Below, in pieces: positions 7,245-15,083 of a stretch of 21,320 nucleotides of DNA; positions within the stretch are counted from its first letter, which is position 1; every line of letters begins with the position of its first letter. The notes beneath the pieces were generated by a model. That model searched no databases. It worked only from the letters and a program-made list of their open reading frames with translations, and was not told the origin of the DNA. The position numbers and the translations under genes are program-made. Source of the DNA: an uncultured Prevotella sp. (lineage in GTDB: Bacteria > Bacteroidota > Bacteroidia > Bacteroidales > Bacteroidaceae); contig URJQ01000043.1 of the NCBI GenBank assembly GCA_900548195.1, forward strand, positions 1 through 21,320, read 5' to 3'.

Positions 7245-7772
7245 ATGTTTAGTTTAGAGACCTTAAGACTTGATTTGAAGGCACTCAAAGAGGATTCTTT
7301 TGAGAATAATTGGGTGCTTGGAGACGACTACTTTGAAGCATTGGAAGATGCTGATATTCAAAGTGGTAACGTCCGTGTGGGTGTATCTCTGCAAAAGGCT
7401 GAGAATTACTTTGACATGGAAATCAATGTTGAGGGTTTTGTCATTGTGACCTGTGACCGCTGTCTCGATGATATGGAGCAATCTATAAAGTCGGATAATA
7501 GGTTTATAGTAAAATTAGGCATCGAAAACAGTGAAGATGATGATACCATCACAGTGGAAGAGAACGAAGGGATACTCGACCTCTCATGGATCATCTATGA
7601 GTCAATAGCTCTGTCAGTGCCCATTAAGCACGTTCATGCACCTGGTAAATGCAATACTGCGATGACGGAAAAGCTCGACGAGCTGTCAGCCACCCGAAGT
7701 GGTGATGAGGCTGATAAGGAAGCAATTGATCCACGCTGGAGTAAACTATCAGAATTAAAAGAAAAACTTTAA
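7245..7772 (+). CDS. DUF177/YceD family protein
   Basis: A 175-residue member of the DUF177 (YceD) family, almost always encoded directly upstream of rpmF as it is here. Family members in other bacteria and plastids have been linked to 23S rRNA processing or accumulation; no such role can be shown from this sequence. Visible features are the N-terminal MFSLETLRLDLKAL, the central CDRCLDDM at about 70-77 with two Cys spaced like a metal knuckle, a WIIYESIALSVPIKHVHAPGKC stretch at about 115-136, and a C-terminal DPRWSKLSELKEKL signature. The start at 7245 is supported by family-like N-terminal sequence and by the promoter just upstream. The rpmF start follows after 15 bases. Confidence 0.9.
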   Translation: MFSLETLRLDLKALKEDSFENNWVLGDDYFEALEDADIQSGNVRVGVSLQKAENYFDMEINVEGFVIVTCDRCLDDMEQSIKSDNRFIVKLGIENSEDDDTITVEENEGILDLSWIIYESIALSVPIKHVHAPGKCNTAMTEKLDELSATRSGDEADKEAIDPRWSKLSELKEKL

Positions 7773-7787
7773 AACGTTTAAAACAAA

Positions 7788-7976
7788 ATGGCACATCCTA
7801 AAAGAAGACAATCAAAGACCCGTACTCTCAAGCGTCGTACTCATGACAAGGCAGTAGCACCAACACTCGCAGTTTGCCCAAACTGTGGAGGTTACTATGT
7901 TTACCACACTGTATGCCCTACTTGTGGCATGTATCGTGGTAAGGTTGCTATTGTTAAGGACGAAGTTGCTGAGTAA
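7788..7976 (+). CDS. rpmF: 50S ribosomal protein bL32
   Basis: A 62-residue basic protein beginning MAHPKRRQSKTRTLKRRTH, the typical bL32 start. Four Cys at positions 30, 33, 43 and 46 (CPNCG and CPTCG) form the zinc ribbon, so this is the zinc-binding form. It sits 15 bases after the DUF177 gene and 9 bases before fabH, so the three are clearly one transcript. Confidence 0.98.
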   Translation: MAHPKRRQSKTRTLKRRTHDKAVAPTLAVCPNCGGYYVYHTVCPTCGMYRGKVAIVKDEVAE

Positions 7977-7985
7977 TATTCGATA

Positions 7986-9005
7986 ATGGAAAAGATTAAT
8001 GCCGTAATCACTGGCATCGGTGGATACGTACCGAGCTACATCCTCAATAATGAGGAGCTCTCGCGTATGGTTGATACCACTGACGAGTGGATTACTACAC
8101 GTGTAGGTATTAAGGAGCGTCGCATCCTCACTGAGGAAGGTCTCGGCTCGGGTTATCTCGCACGAAAGGCTGCAAAACAGCTTGTTAGAAAGACTGGTGT
8201 CGATGTTAACACTATCGATTGTGTTATCGTGGCTACCACAACTCCTGACTACCGTTTTCCTTCTGACGCCTCTATCGTCATAGGAAAGCTCGGCATGAAG
8301 AATGCTCATGGCTTTGATGTGTCATGTGCATGCTGTGGCTTCCTCTATACTGTCGATATGGCTTCTGCTTTTATCCAGAGTGGCAGATACAAGAAGGTGA
8401 TGGTCATTGCCGCTGAGAAGATGTCAAGTATGGTGGATTATCAAGATCGTCAGACTTGTGTCCTCTTCGGTGACGGTGCTGCAGCAGTGCTTATGGAAGC
8501 TTCTACCGAAGAAGGTGTCGGCTTCCAGGACTCATTCCTCCGTACAGACGGACAGGGTCTGCCTTTCCTTCACATGAAGGCTGGCGGTTCTGTATGCCCT
8601 GCTTCTCACTACACTGTGGATCATCGTATGCACTATATCTATCAGGAAGGTCGTACTGTCTATCGCTATGCGGTGACAAGTATGTCTGATGACGTCAAGG
8701 AAATCATGAAGCGTAACAACCTTCAGGAGGCTGACGTCAACTGGGTTGTACCTCATGAGGCAAATATGCGTATCATTGAGGCTGTAACCAAGCGTCTCGA
8801 CATTCCTATGGAGAAGGTGATGGTCAACATTGAGCACTATGGTAACACCAGTGCAGCGTCTATCGCGCTCGCTCTTTGGGACTTCGAACATAAGTTGAAG
8901 AAGGGCGACAATGTCATCATTACTGCATTCGGTGCCGGTTTCGTTCATGGAGCTGCTTTCCTGAAGTGGGGCTATGACGGAGCTGAGGCTGCGAAGAAGG
9001 CTTAA
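7986..9005 (+). CDS. fabH: Beta-ketoacyl-ACP synthase III
   Basis: A 339-residue condensing enzyme that starts fatty acid synthesis by joining a short acyl-CoA to malonyl-ACP in the cytoplasm. The catalytic triad is visible: Cys116 in DVSCACCGFLY, His257 in VVPHEANMRII, and Asn287 in IEHYGNTSAAS. The active-site region is unusually Cys-rich, with Cys114, 116 and 117; alignment with the E. coli enzyme makes Cys116 the nucleophile. The N-terminal GIGGYVPSYILNNEEL and DEWITTRVGIKERR stretches are typical of FabH. Length is slightly above the E. coli enzyme because of a short Ala/Lys tail. It ends the DUF177-rpmF-fabH operon and is followed by a strong hairpin. Acyl-CoA preference cannot be read from the sequence. 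Confidence 0.97.
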   Translation: MEKINAVITGIGGYVPSYILNNEELSRMVDTTDEWITTRVGIKERRILTEEGLGSGYLARKAAKQLVRKTGVDVNTIDCVIVATTTPDYRFPSDASIVIGKLGMKNAHGFDVSCACCGFLYTVDMASAFIQSGRYKKVMVIAAEKMSSMVDYQDRQTCVLFGDGAAAVLMEASTEEGVGFQDSFLRTDGQGLPFLHMKAGGSVCPASHYTVDHRMHYIYQEGRTVYRYAVTSMSDDVKEIMKRNNLQEADVNWVVPHEANMRIIEAVTKRLDIPMEKVMVNIEHYGNTSAASIALALWDFEHKLKKGDNVIITAFGAGFVHGAAFLKWGYDGAEAAKKA

Positions 9006-9015
9006 TAGGGATATC

Positions 9016-9096
9016 GCCATAATGGCTTATCACATAATATTATAATTCAAGAAAAACGCATCCATTATCTTTAATGTATAACGGGTGCGTTTTTTT
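9016..9096 (+). terminator. Rho-independent terminator after fabH
   Basis: AAAAACGCATCC at 9052-9063 pairs with GGGTGCGTTTTT starting at 9083 (one G-U pair), followed by a run of T to 9096. A smaller hairpin, GCCAT-A-ATGGC, lies at 9016-9026. The T-run ends only 9 bases before the era start codon, so the terminator occupies nearly the whole gap. Either era has a promoter inside this gap or it depends on read-through. Confidence 0.85.
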
Positions 9097-9105
9097 GTCA
9101 ATTTT

Positions 9106-10026
9106 ATGCATAAAGCAGGATTTGTAAATATCGTGGGCAATCCTAATGTGGGAAAGTCCACTCTCATGAACCAGCTCGTAGGCGAGCGTATCAGTATTGC
9201 CACATTCAAGGCGCAGACCACACGTCATCGTATCATGGGTATCGTCAATACCGATGATATGCAGATAGTCTTTTCCGACACTCCAGGCGTGCTGAAGCCA
9301 AACTATAAACTCCAGGAGTCCATGCTCGCCTTTTCCGAGTCTGCCCTCACCGATGCTGACGTGCTGCTGTATGTCACCGACGTGGTGGAGAATCCGGAGA
9401 AAAACCGTGAATTTCTCGACAAGGTGGCAAAGATGACCATCCCCGTCATCTTGCTCATCAACAAGATTGATGCAGTGCCTGAGGAGGAAAACGCCAAGTG
9501 CAAGAAGCGTGATGCCAACAATGAATGGCTCGGAAAGATAGTCCTGAAATGGCACGAGCTGCTTCCTAATGCGGAGATATTACCTATTTCTGCCAAGAAT
9601 AAGTTTGGTGTCGATATCCTCCTCAAACGTATCAAGGAACTCCTGCCTGACTCTCCGCCTTATTTCGATAAGGAACAACTGACTGACAAGCCAGCGCGTT
9701 TCTTCGTATCAGAGATTATTCGCGAAAAGATTCTCCTCTATTATGACAAGGAGATACCATATTCCGTCGAAGTGCGTTGCGACTCATTCAAGGAAGACGA
9801 CAAGCGAATACATATCATGGCAACGATATACGTGGAGCGCGATTCGCAAAAAGGCATTATCATAGGTCACCAAGGTGTGGCTATCAAGAAAGTGAACACA
9901 GAGGCAAGAAAGACACTTGAGAAGTTCTTCGACAAGAGTATCTTCCTCGAAACCTTTGTCAAAGTGGATAAAGATTGGCGATCCAACGACAGAGAACTTT
10001 CACAATTCGGATATAATGACATTTAA
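9106..10026 (+). CDS. era: GTPase Era
   Basis: A 306-residue GTPase that binds the 3' end of 16S rRNA and helps mature the 30S subunit. G1 is GNPNVGKST at 11-19, G3 is DTPG at 58-61, G4 is NKID at 119-122 and G5 is SAK at 162-164. The C-terminal KH RNA-binding domain (about 200-300) has GHQG at 254-257 in the usual IIGHQGVAIKKV context. The ATG at 9106 (MHKAGFVNIVGNPN) is chosen over an in-frame GTG at 9085, because that GTG lies inside the fabH terminator stem and because Bacteroidales Era proteins start this way. The switch I region reads IATFKAQTTRHRI, normal for the family. Confidence 0.96.
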   Translation: MHKAGFVNIVGNPNVGKSTLMNQLVGERISIATFKAQTTRHRIMGIVNTDDMQIVFSDTPGVLKPNYKLQESMLAFSESALTDADVLLYVTDVVENPEKNREFLDKVAKMTIPVILLINKIDAVPEEENAKCKKRDANNEWLGKIVLKWHELLPNAEILPISAKNKFGVDILLKRIKELLPDSPPYFDKEQLTDKPARFFVSEIIREKILLYYDKEIPYSVEVRCDSFKEDDKRIHIMATIYVERDSQKGIIIGHQGVAIKKVNTEARKTLEKFFDKSIFLETFVKVDKDWRSNDRELSQFGYNDI

Positions 10027-10354
10027 TATCCACGTTCCTGTGCTCAGAAAAGAATAGGGCAGGGAATGCAATTACAGCGCTTTTACCATGCTAAATGAAT
10101 AGGATGAGAGGCGACTGAAAAGTCAAAGTGATGAAGAGAGAGAACCAATAACGCCAGAGGAAGTGTGGAAAAACATTGCAACCTTCTGGTAAAGAGACAT
10201 TTGGATATTTAGATAACGTAATAGAAACAATAAATTATAATCACTCATAGAGTGCGCTTCGCCTGATTTGATGCTCTAATTGCAGAGTTATTGAGCCGTA
10301 AGCGGTGCGCAACTTCAACCCTCTCCTTTGGTGAGGGAAAGGTGGGGCTTTAAT
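10027..10354. other. Era-Der spacer with coding-like remnant and a G-rich hairpin
   Basis: No intact gene is present. Reading plus-strand codons from about 10098, directly after an in-frame TAG, gives an open stretch (DERRLKSQSDEEREPITPEE, then VWKNIATFW) ending at a TAA near 10194. Its composition looks like the C-terminus of a real protein, but there is no start codon and the family is not recognised. A GC-rich REP-like hairpin, CCCTCtCC-TTT-GGtGAGGG, lies at 10319-10337, 17 bases before the der start codon. No convincing TTTG/TAnnTTTG promoter was found in the gap. Confidence 0.45.
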
Positions 10355-11668
10355 ATGGGAAATCTCGTAGCTATAGTTGGACGCCCAAATGTGGGTAAGT
10401 CAACACTTTTCAATCGTCTTACACAGACTCGTCACGCTATCGTAAGTGACGTGGCTGGCACTACTCGTGACCGTCAATATGGTAAATGCGAATGGTGTGG
10501 TAAGGAGTTTTCTGTCGTAGATACCGGTGGATGGGTAGTCAATTCTGACGATGTGTTTGAGGACGCAATACGCCAGCAGGTGCTTATTGCAACGGAGGAG
10601 GCAGACCTCGTGCTCTTCCTTGTAGATGTGCAGACCGGAGTGACTGACCTCGACATGGACGTGGCAGAGATACTGCGTCGCACTAGGTTGCCAGTAATCC
10701 TCGTCTCTAACAAGACAGACAACACCAATCAGCAGTTTTATGCAGCTGAGTTCTACAGCTTAGGACTCGGTGATCCTTTCTGTATCAGTGCAGCAACAGG
10801 CAGTGGTACAGGTGATTTGCTCGATGAAGTGCTCAATCGTCTGCCTGAGAAGACTAAGGATGATATTGATGAAAACATTCCTCGCTTTGCGGTAGTAGGA
10901 CGTCCTAACGCAGGAAAGTCAAGCCTTATCAATGCTTTCATCGGTGAAGATCGCAACATCGTGACCGACATTGCAGGCACAACCCGCGACTCTATCTACA
11001 CCAGATACGACAAATTCGGCTTTGATTTCTATCTTGTAGATACAGCCGGAATCCGCCGTAAGAATAAGGTGACAGAGGATTTGGAGTTTTACAGCGTAAT
11101 GCGAAGCATCCGAGCAATCGAAAATTCTGACGTCTGCATCCTCATGATTGACGCTACCCGTGGCATTGAGGCTCAGGATATGAATATCTTCCAGTTGATT
11201 CAGCGTAACAATAAGTCGCTCGTAGTGGTGGTAAACAAGTGGGACCTCGTACCGGAGAAGTCGCAGAAGGTCATCGATACATTCGAGAATGCCATTCGCC
11301 AGCGTATGGCTCCATTCGTTGACTTCCCTATTATCTTCGCTTCTGCACTGACAAAGCAGCGCATCTTCAAGGTTCTTGAGACTGCAAAGCAGGTATATCT
11401 CAACCGTAAGGCGAAGATAGGAACTGCTAAGCTCAATGAAGTGATGCTGCCTCTCATCGAGGCATTCCCTCCTCAGTCTGTCAAAGGCAAGTATATCAAA
11501 ATCAAATACTGTAACCAGATTCCTGACACACAGATACCTTCATTTGTGTTCTATGCAAATCTGCCACAGTATATTCGTGAGAATTACCGTCGCTTCCTTG
11601 AGAATAAGATACGTGACAACTGGACCTTGACAGGTACTCCTATCAATATCTTCATTCGTCAGAAGTAG
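10355..11668 (+). CDS. der: GTPase Der (EngA)
   Basis: A 437-residue protein with two tandem GTPase domains, required for assembly of the 50S subunit. Domain 1 has GRPNVGKST at 9-17, DTGGW at 56-60 and NKTD at 119-122. Domain 2 has GRPNAGKSS at 182-190, DTAG at 229-232 and NKWD at 294-297. A KH-like domain follows at about 350-437. The ATG at 10355 ([17 protein letters not shown]) is preferred over in-frame TTG and GTG codons at 10328 and 10331, which fall inside an intergenic hairpin. It follows era on the same strand after a 328-base spacer, so the two probably have separate transcription signals. Confidence 0.97.
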   Translation: MGNLVAIVGRPNVGKSTLFNRLTQTRHAIVSDVAGTTRDRQYGKCEWCGKEFSVVDTGGWVVNSDDVFEDAIRQQVLIATEEADLVLFLVDVQTGVTDLDMDVAEILRRTRLPVILVSNKTDNTNQQFYAAEFYSLGLGDPFCISAATGSGTGDLLDEVLNRLPEKTKDDIDENIPRFAVVGRPNAGKSSLINAFIGEDRNIVTDIAGTTRDSIYTRYDKFGFDFYLVDTAGIRRKNKVTEDLEFYSVMRSIRAIENSDVCILMIDATRGIEAQDMNIFQLIQRNNKSLVVVVNKWDLVPEKSQKVIDTFENAIRQRMAPFVDFPIIFASALTKQRIFKVLETAKQVYLNRKAKIGTAKLNEVMLPLIEAFPPQSVKGKYIKIKYCNQIPDTQIPSFVFYANLPQYIRENYRRFLENKIRDNWTLTGTPINIFIRQK

Positions 11669-11687
11669 GCCTTGTCTTAATAAAATC

Positions 11688-11761
11688 TCAATAAATAAAA
11701 ATAAAGAAATATATATAAAGAATTGTATTTTTGTGTATTCTTATTTATTTTTATTTATTGA
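11688..11761. repeat. All-A/T inverted repeat after der
   Basis: TCAATAAATAAAAATAAA at 11688-11705 pairs with TTATTTATTTTTATTTATTGA at 11741-11761. Both arms are made of AATA/AAATA words. An exact -7 element (TATTTTTG at 11726-11733) lies in the loop, with no TTTG at the expected -33 spacing. It could serve both as a weak terminator for der and as part of the promoter for the lipoprotein gene at 11786. Confidence 0.55.
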
Positions 11762-11785
11762 TATTTTATAAAAAGTTCCCAAACA

Positions 11786-12178
11786 ATGAGAAAAGCCTTC
11801 ATATTACTTGCCTTTTGCAGCATAATAGCAGGATGCAAGAAAGAGGAGATAAAGCCAGAAGAAGTGGCATTGCAGGCAGCAAAGGTGTATTATGACCAGT
11901 TGCTACATGGTGATTACGCTGCTTTCGTAGATGGAATGAATATGAATGACACCGTGGTGCCTGCCTACCGTGAGCAACTCATCACCAATATGAAGATGTA
12001 TCTCGGACAGCAGAAGAAAGAACACATGGGCATCAAGGAGGTGAAAGCCTTGCGAGCTGTTCGGGATTCTGTAAACAATAAGGTGGACGCTTTTCTGCTC
12101 TTCTGCTTTAATGACAGCACAAAAGAGCAGGTGGTGGTGCCAATGATAGAAAAGAATGGTGTCTGGATAATGAGATGA
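11786..12178 (+). CDS. Small lipoprotein, NTF2-like/DUF4878-like
   Basis: A 130-residue product with a lipoprotein signal: MRKAFILLAFCSIIAGC, lipobox IAGC with Cys17 as the lipidated residue, then KKEE. The mature part begins with a helix (EEVALQAAKVYYDQLLHGDYAAFVDGM), then a region rich in charged residues, and ends with strands (KVDAFLLFCFND, EQVVVPMIEKNGVWIMR). This order resembles small lipoproteins of the DUF4878/NTF2-like kind, which have a ligand-binding cone fold but no assigned function. It lies downstream of der and about 145 bases upstream of the DUF4861 gene; membership in the same transcript is possible but not shown. The family call is from overall resemblance only. Confidence 0.8.
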   Translation: MRKAFILLAFCSIIAGCKKEEIKPEEVALQAAKVYYDQLLHGDYAAFVDGMNMNDTVVPAYREQLITNMKMYLGQQKKEHMGIKEVKALRAVRDSVNNKVDAFLLFCFNDSTKEQVVVPMIEKNGVWIMR

Positions 12179-12229
12179 GAAATATGTGAATAGGTGGGAA
12201 TACCATCTAAAAAGACTGCTATACTACAA

Positions 12230-12300
12230 ACTTATTAAGGTGGAGACACCGCATATACTACTACAGCCACAATATTAAGGCGCAAACGCCGTTAATAATA
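12230..12300 (+). promoter_or_regulatory. Two similar small hairpins upstream of the DUF4861 gene
   Basis: TATTAAGGTG-GAGA-CACCG (loop pairs at 12239-12250) and TATTAAGGCG-CAAA-CGCCG (12279-12290) are two versions of the same unit 40 bases apart. Covarying stem bases (T-A in the first, C-G in the second) keep each stem intact. The second is extended by ATATTAA against TTAATAAT. They lie in the leader of the uronate-related genes and could be regulatory RNA structures or short dispersed repeats. Confidence 0.45.
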
Positions 12301-12323
12301 TAACTATACTAACGTAACTTATT

Positions 12324-13553
12324 ATGAATAGACTGAACCTAATTATGATGGCATTGGCGCTTGTCCTGTCAGCAAAGGCTGAGGTGAAGACGCTAAAAGT
12401 GAAGGTTGCCAATCCTTCATCAGTTGAGAGAACCGCCGTTCCTGTTGTGGTTCCCCTTGCAAAACAGTATTCCACCGCATTGGTGAAACTGGGTGACAAG
12501 GAAATTCCTTGCCAGCTTGATGACCTCAATGACGATGGAGTCTATGATGAATTATCATTCCTCACCGATATGAAAAAGAAGGAGAAGCAGACATTTACTG
12601 TTGTTCTTTCTACAGAAGGTGAACCAAGACAATATCAGAATCAGACTTATGGCTACCTCGGCATACGCGATAGAGGAGCAAAAAATCAGAAACATCAGCA
12701 GATTAAGTCTGTCACTTTCCCTAAAGAAACAAATCCCTACAACTACATATATCCACACGGTGCCGTGATGGAGAATGACATGGTAGGTTTCCGTGTCTAT
12801 TGTGATCATCGCCAATCCATTGATTATTACGGACATCGTCAGCATAAGATGGACGTGAAAGAGACGGGTTTCTACACTAATGACGAGCAGCGTGCTGCGG
12901 GTTACGGTGAAGACGTGCTCTATACTGGCAGTACTTACGGTTGCGGAGCATTGCATGGATGGGACGGTAAGAATGCTATCATGTTTGAAAACGTAAGAAA
13001 TCGCACTCAGACAGTGGTGTGTGAAGGTCCTGTGCGCTGCATTCTCGACATCACAAACAAGGGCTGGCGCCCATACGAAGGATGCAAGCCGCTCGACATC
13101 ACCACCCGTTACATCCTCTATTATGGTCACCGTGACGTGGAAGTACAGGTGCGCTTCTCCCGCAATGTGGCAGATGTTCCGCTCTCTACCGGCATCGTTG
13201 ACATAGTGGAAGGCTCGGAAGAATTCACTGATAAGGCAGGATTGCGAGGTGATTGGGGCAGAGCTTGCGCCGGAAATAATCCGAAGGTGTATGATACAAT
13301 CACCGTAGGACTCGGCGTATATGTGCCAAAGCAATATTATAAAGCGGACAGCCACTTCACAGATGGCAAGGAAAGACTTCCTAATCAGGCATACGTTCAG
13401 GTGGTGGGAACCGATACGGACAACCTCCATTATTGGTTTAATGCCACTTGCGATATAGAGACTTTCGGTTTTTCAGGTAAAGAAGCATGGTTTGATTACC
13501 TGAAGAAATGGAAGAAAGAACTGGATAATCCGGCTGTGATAACTATCAACTAA
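12324..13553 (+). CDS. Exported DUF4861 domain protein
   Basis: A 409-residue protein with a signal peptide (MNRLNLIMMALALVLSAKA, likely cleaved after AKA), so it acts in the periplasm or beyond. The mature part has an N-terminal beta domain (EVKTLKVKVANPSSVERTAV, then a QLDDLNDDGVYDELSFL segment) and a long C-terminal part with conserved-looking aromatic/His stretches: YPHGAVMENDMVGFRVYCDH, DYYGHRQHKMD, YGCGALHGWDG, TTRYILYYGHRDVEVQVRFS. This matches DUF4861, a family seen in polysaccharide-utilisation loci of Bacteroidetes, often near uronate enzymes. Its reaction is not established. The GatC-type permease gene starts 30 bases downstream, so the two are surely co-transcribed. A carbohydrate-binding or isomerase role is an inference from context only. 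Confidence 0.85.
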   Translation: MNRLNLIMMALALVLSAKAEVKTLKVKVANPSSVERTAVPVVVPLAKQYSTALVKLGDKEIPCQLDDLNDDGVYDELSFLTDMKKKEKQTFTVVLSTEGEPRQYQNQTYGYLGIRDRGAKNQKHQQIKSVTFPKETNPYNYIYPHGAVMENDMVGFRVYCDHRQSIDYYGHRQHKMDVKETGFYTNDEQRAAGYGEDVLYTGSTYGCGALHGWDGKNAIMFENVRNRTQTVVCEGPVRCILDITNKGWRPYEGCKPLDITTRYILYYGHRDVEVQVRFSRNVADVPLSTGIVDIVEGSEEFTDKAGLRGDWGRACAGNNPKVYDTITVGLGVYVPKQYYKADSHFTDGKERLPNQAYVQVVGTDTDNLHYWFNATCDIETFGFSGKEAWFDYLKKWKKELDNPAVITIN

Positions 13554-13583
13554 ACTACCAAATAACAAAACAACTAACAACTA

Positions 13584-14960
13584 ATGGAATCAGTATTCTC
13601 ATACATCATCGGCCTTGGCGCCGCTGTCATGATGCCAATCATCTTTACTATTCTCGGAGTATGTATCGGCATCAAGTTTTCTAAGGCGCTCAAGAGCGGT
13701 CTTTATGTAGGTGTCGGCTTCGTAGGTCTCGGAGTTATCACCGGACTTCTTACTTCCAGCCTCGGTCCAGCACTCGAGCAGGTGGTGCAGATCTATAATC
13801 TTTCGCTGAAAGTATTTGACATGGGATGGCCTGCAGCAGCGTCTGTGGCTTACAATACCACGGTTGGAGCATTCATCATCCCAGTATGTCTCGGCGTGAA
13901 CCTTCTGCTTTTGCTTCTCGGTTGCACCCGTACCGTAAACATCGACCTTTGGAACTACTGGCATTTTGCATTCATCGGTGCCGTTGTCTATTTCCTTACC
14001 GACTCTATCGGATGGGGCTTTTTTGCAGCAATAATCTGTTATGTAATCACTCTCGTAATGGCAGACCTGACTGCTAAGAGATTCCAATCATTCTATCCAG
14101 GTATGGAAGGCATCTCAATCCCACAGCCTTTCTGCCAGGGTTTCACTCCTTTTGCAATCGCAATAAGCAAGGTGCTCGACATGATACCAGGCTTTGACAA
14201 GCTCAATATCGACGCTGAAGGCATGAAGAAGAAGTTTGGTCTCTTTGGCGAACCACTCTTTCTTGGTGTAATCATCGGTATAATCATTGGTTGTCTTGCC
14301 TGCAAGAATACAGACGAACTCGTGGCAAATATTCCTGCCACTCTCGGTCTCGGTATCAAGATGGGTGCAGTAATGGAGCTTATTCCACGCATCACATCGC
14401 TCTTTATCGAAGGTCTGAAGCCTATTTCAGAGGCAACTCGTGAGCTGATAGCCAAGAAATTCGGTGCTGACAAAGAGTTTTACATTGGTATGTCTCCAGC
14501 CCTTGTAATTGGTCATCCCACCACTCTCGTGGTGTCATTGCTCCTTATTCCGGTGACACTTATCCTTGCTGTAGTGCTTCCGGGCAATCAGTTTCTCCCA
14601 CTTGCATCCCTTGCAGGAATGTTCTATGTCTTTGTGATGGTGCTCCCATATACCAAGGGTAATGTGGTGAAGTCATTCATCGTGGGTCTGATAGTAATGG
14701 CAATAGGTCTTTATTTTGTCACTTTGATGTCAGAGAATTTCACTTCAGCCGCAGCTATGGTGGCTCAGGCACATCCAGACGACAAGGCTGTTCAGGTGCC
14801 AGAAGGCTTTATGGCTGGTTCTCTCGACTTTGCTTCTTCTCCAATAGCATTCCTTATCTATGCTTGTATGAAGTATATTTTCACATGGATTGGCGCTGCA
14901 GTGCTCACAGCTCTTTCTGTTGCTCTGCTGGTTTGGAATAGAATGCGTATAAATAAATAA
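13584..14960 (+). CDS. Orphan PTS EIIC permease, GatC (galactitol) family
   Basis: A 458-residue polytopic inner membrane protein with roughly ten hydrophobic segments, matching the EIIC component of the galactitol PTS family. Signatures include MMPIIFTILGVCIGIKFSKA and KSGLYVGVGFVGLGVITGLL near the N-terminus, a GWPAAASVAYNTTVGAFIIP segment, FQSFYPGMEGISIPQPFCQG in the middle, and MSPALVIGHPTTLVVSLLLI in the C-terminal half. Length is close to that of E. coli GatC. In a true PTS the sugar is phosphorylated during uptake by EIIA and EIIB, but neither is visible here, and most Bacteroidetes lack sugar PTS systems. It probably works as a secondary carrier for a uronate-derived sugar, judging from the flanking DUF4861 and kduI genes. 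The substrate is inferred. Confidence 0.9.
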   Translation: MESVFSYIIGLGAAVMMPIIFTILGVCIGIKFSKALKSGLYVGVGFVGLGVITGLLTSSLGPALEQVVQIYNLSLKVFDMGWPAAASVAYNTTVGAFIIPVCLGVNLLLLLLGCTRTVNIDLWNYWHFAFIGAVVYFLTDSIGWGFFAAIICYVITLVMADLTAKRFQSFYPGMEGISIPQPFCQGFTPFAIAISKVLDMIPGFDKLNIDAEGMKKKFGLFGEPLFLGVIIGIIIGCLACKNTDELVANIPATLGLGIKMGAVMELIPRITSLFIEGLKPISEATRELIAKKFGADKEFYIGMSPALVIGHPTTLVVSLLLIPVTLILAVVLPGNQFLPLASLAGMFYVFVMVLPYTKGNVVKSFIVGLIVMAIGLYFVTLMSENFTSAAAMVAQAHPDDKAVQVPEGFMAGSLDFASSPIAFLIYACMKYIFTWIGAAVLTALSVALLVWNRMRINK

Positions 14961-14961
14961 T

Positions 14962-15060
14962 TGGTTGTTGGTTGTCGGTTGTTGGTTTTGGGTTGTTGGT
15001 AAGTTACTTATATATTATCTTAAACCGACAACCCACAACCGACAACCTATAACCCACAAC
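14962..15060. repeat. Long imperfect hairpin of GGTTGT words before kduI
   Basis: The left arm (about 14962-15000) repeats GGTTGTTGGTTGTCGGTTGT-like words; the right arm (15024-15060) repeats the complementary ACCGACAACCCACAACC-like words. Together they can form a stem of nearly 40 pairs with scattered mismatches around a 23-base A/T-rich loop. The hairpin separates the permease gene from kduI and could act as a terminator, a processing site or an attenuator that lowers kduI expression. There is no clear U-run after it. Confidence 0.7.
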
Positions 15061-15083
15061 AAATAAAACGATAAACAAACGAT

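Noticed and set aside
9085..9105. GTG start for Era at 9085
   Set aside because: It is part of the fabH terminator stem, and the added residues do not match the family start.
12555..13430. Long minus-strand open frame of 291 codons
   Set aside because: It lies fully antisense to the DUF4861 gene, and its translation has no recognisable domain and an unnatural composition. The plus frame has a signal peptide and a family match.
13584..14960. A complete galactitol PTS
   Set aside because: Only the EIIC component is present; no EIIA or EIIB frame is found in the window, and the neighbours point to uronates.
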